The notes beneath the pieces are model-generated. The model ran no database searches. It was given only the letters and a program-made list of their open reading frames with translations, and was not told the origin of the DNA. The position numbers and the translations under genes were made by a program. Shown here one piece after another: positions 52,437-53,389 of a DNA stretch of 53,389 nucleotides (position 1 is its first letter; the number at the start of each line of letters is the position of its first letter). The stretch comes from an uncultured Sphingomonadaceae bacterium. Lineage in GTDB: Bacteria; Pseudomonadota; Alphaproteobacteria; Sphingomonadales; Sphingomonadaceae. The stretch is from contig CAIQHF010000003.1 in the NCBI GenBank assembly GCA_903871605.1, forward strand, positions 1 to 53,389, in the 5' to 3' direction.

Positions 52437-53034
52437 TCGCATCCGAAACCTCTTCGGCATCGGCCGGGTTACCCACATCGACGACAGCGGCGACCTTCAG
52501 ACGCTGCAGGTGACCGAAGGCAGCGCCGGCAAGGGCATCGGCGACCGGGTGACCGACAACGTCCGGCGGATCCTCGAATATGGCTTCTTCAGCGTCCCCC
52601 CGGTCGATAGCGAGGTGCTGGTCGCGCGCCGGAACGGCATGCGGACCATGCCCATCGTCATCGGCACGAGCCATCGGCCGTCGCGGCCGAAGAATATGCA
52701 GCCCGGCGATGCAGGGATCTACAACGGCGTCACCGGCGCAATCGTCCAGCTGACCGCCGATGGCCTCCTCATCGATTGCGCGGGGCTGCCTGCCGTCATC
52801 CGGAACTGTCCGACGCTTCGCCTGGTCGCGACCGAGAAGGTCACGATCGACGCCCCGCTGGCCGAGATCCTGCAGGATGCTACGATCGCCGGCAATCTGG
52901 ACGTCTCGGGCACGATCACGGGCGATGGGATCGCGGTCGAGCTCGGCGCGCTGCGCGATGCCTACAACGCCCACAAGCATAGCGGCGTGAAGGCCGGTAC
53001 CGACACCTCCGGCGCGACGGATCACACCGTCTGA
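52429..53034 (+). CDS. Baseplate spike protein, Mu gp45 family (gpV-like)
   Basis: A 201-residue spike protein. The N-terminal OB-like part (RVTHIDDSGDLQTLQVTEG) is the Mu gp45/baseplate V signature; a repetitive beta-helix follows (TEKVTIDAPLAEILQDAT). Near the C-terminus YNAHKHSGVKAGTDTSGA holds an H-x-H motif like the iron-binding tip of P2 gpV. It pierces the outer membrane. Its stop shares a base with the next ATG. Confidence 0.9.
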   Translation: MLDRIRNLFGIGRVTHIDDSGDLQTLQVTEGSAGKGIGDRVTDNVRRILEYGFFSVPPVDSEVLVARRNGMRTMPIVIGTSHRPSRPKNMQPGDAGIYNGVTGAIVQLTADGLLIDCAGLPAVIRNCPTLRLVATEKVTIDAPLAEILQDATIAGNLDVSGTITGDGIAVELGALRDAYNAHKHSGVKAGTDTSGATDHTV

Positions 53035-53389
53035 TGGCTGACATCGCGACGATCTGGAACCCGTCGACCGGGACGGGTGACTGGCAGCTATCGACTCCGT
53101 CGTGGCCGCTCTGGACCGATGAGAACGGCAACAGCATCTACGACGAGCAGGGTCGCGCCGAGGGCAATCCGTTCATCGCCGGCGACGGCCTGGTGTCGGG
53201 TGCCGATCTCTACACCGCGGTGCTGATCAGCCTGTTCACCGACGCACAGGCCGATCCCGACGACATCATCCCGGACGGCACGACCAATCCGCGCGGATGG
53301 TGGGCGGGGTCGATCGGGTCGAAGCTCTGGCTGCGCGCGCGCTCGAAGGCGACGCCGACGACGCTCGCTTTGGTCAAGGCGGACATCGA
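53034..53389 (+). CDS. Baseplate protein, Mu gp46 family (partial, runs off window)
   Basis: The first 118 residues of a GP46-like baseplate protein: MADIATIWNPSTGTGDWQ, GADLYTAVLISLFTD, NPRGWWAGSIGSKLWL. These match the GP46 pattern of DL-x-x-AV-x-ISLFTD and a GWW block. The gene continues past the right end of the window; the remaining baseplate, fibre and lysis genes should follow. Confidence 0.9.
   Translation, partial: MADIATIWNPSTGTGDWQLSTPSWPLWTDENGNSIYDEQGRAEGNPFIAGDGLVSGADLYTAVLISLFTDAQADPDDIIPDGTTNPRGWWAGSIGSKLWLRARSKATPTTLALVKADI

Larger units (their letters stand above)
23155..53389. mobile_element. Prophage (lambda-type head, Mu-type contractile tail), right end outside window
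   Basis: From about 23.1 kb onward nearly every gene is phage-like: an early leftward operon, a CI/Cro switch, replication genes with an iteron origin, a terminase-to-capsid module in lambda order and a contractile-tail module in Mu order. The left edge lies somewhere in 22,690-23,154. The right edge is not reached. No integrase, transposase, holin or endolysin gene is seen. The absence of MuA/MuB-type genes and the presence of gpA-type terminase argue for a cos-packaged temperate phage rather than a transposable one. Confidence 0.9.

Noticed and set aside
23155-53389. Transposable Mu-like prophage
   Set aside because: The tail genes are Mu-like, but there is no MuA/MuB transposition module, and a lambda GpA-type terminase with a small subunit indicates cos packaging.

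Overview
The window comes from a GC-rich alphaproteobacterium, most likely a sphingomonad (Sphingomonas or a close relative). The reasons are the XrtA/PEP-CTERM regulator pair PrsK/PrsR beside its exopolysaccharide glycosyltransferase, a Flp-type pilin with the RAATAIEYGL form of the processing site, an ATPase of the DUF815 type, a DUF4893 lipoprotein, and short REP-like palindromes in most larger chromosomal gaps. This is inference from gene content; no 16S or tRNA gene is present in the window.

Bases 1 to about 22,690 are ordinary chromosome. In order they hold an S9-family peptidase; a two-component system with a small secreted PepSY-like protein; an Uup-type ABC-F ATPase; a secreted protein and a DUF815 ATPase; prsR, an unusually short prsK and a sugar-phosphate transferase, all leftward; a mannose-1-phosphate guanylyltransferase; a lipoprotein; 3-hydroxybutyrate dehydrogenase; a neutral zinc metallopeptidase; an aldo/keto reductase; a FadE-type acyl-CoA dehydrogenase; a two-TM potassium channel with RCK domains; two small unknown genes; and a 49-residue Flp pilin.

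From about 23.1 kb to the right end the window holds a prophage that runs off the edge. Its left arm is a leftward operon of ten small genes, each overlapping the next by 4 bp. Its promoter has a TTGACA -35 box overlapped by two copies of a 17-bp operator. A CI-type repressor (26632-27210) and a Cro-like gene (27304-27504) diverge across three more copies. The repressor has the LexA-like C-terminal fold signature but appears to lack both catalytic residues (Ser to Ile, Lys to Arg). Rightward early genes encode a zinc-finger/Toprim primase and a P-loop replication protein, followed by a 3+3 inverted set of 10-bp iterons that looks like a replication origin, then small genes including a TPM-domain lipoprotein, ending at a terminator at 33.13 kb.

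The late region (33.99 kb onward) joins a lambda-type head module (small terminase, GpA terminase, gpW, portal, S49 protease, scaffold, gpD decoration, gpE capsid, gpFII-like joiner) to a Mu-type contractile tail module (DUF2635, sheath, tube, frameshifted chaperone, tape measure, gpN, gpP, gp45, gp46). Genes that look like lysogenic cargo sit on the opposite strand: a PilZ protein, and a WYL-like/secreted pair wedged between tape measure and gpN. No integrase, holin or endolysin gene is visible; the right end of the prophage lies beyond the window.
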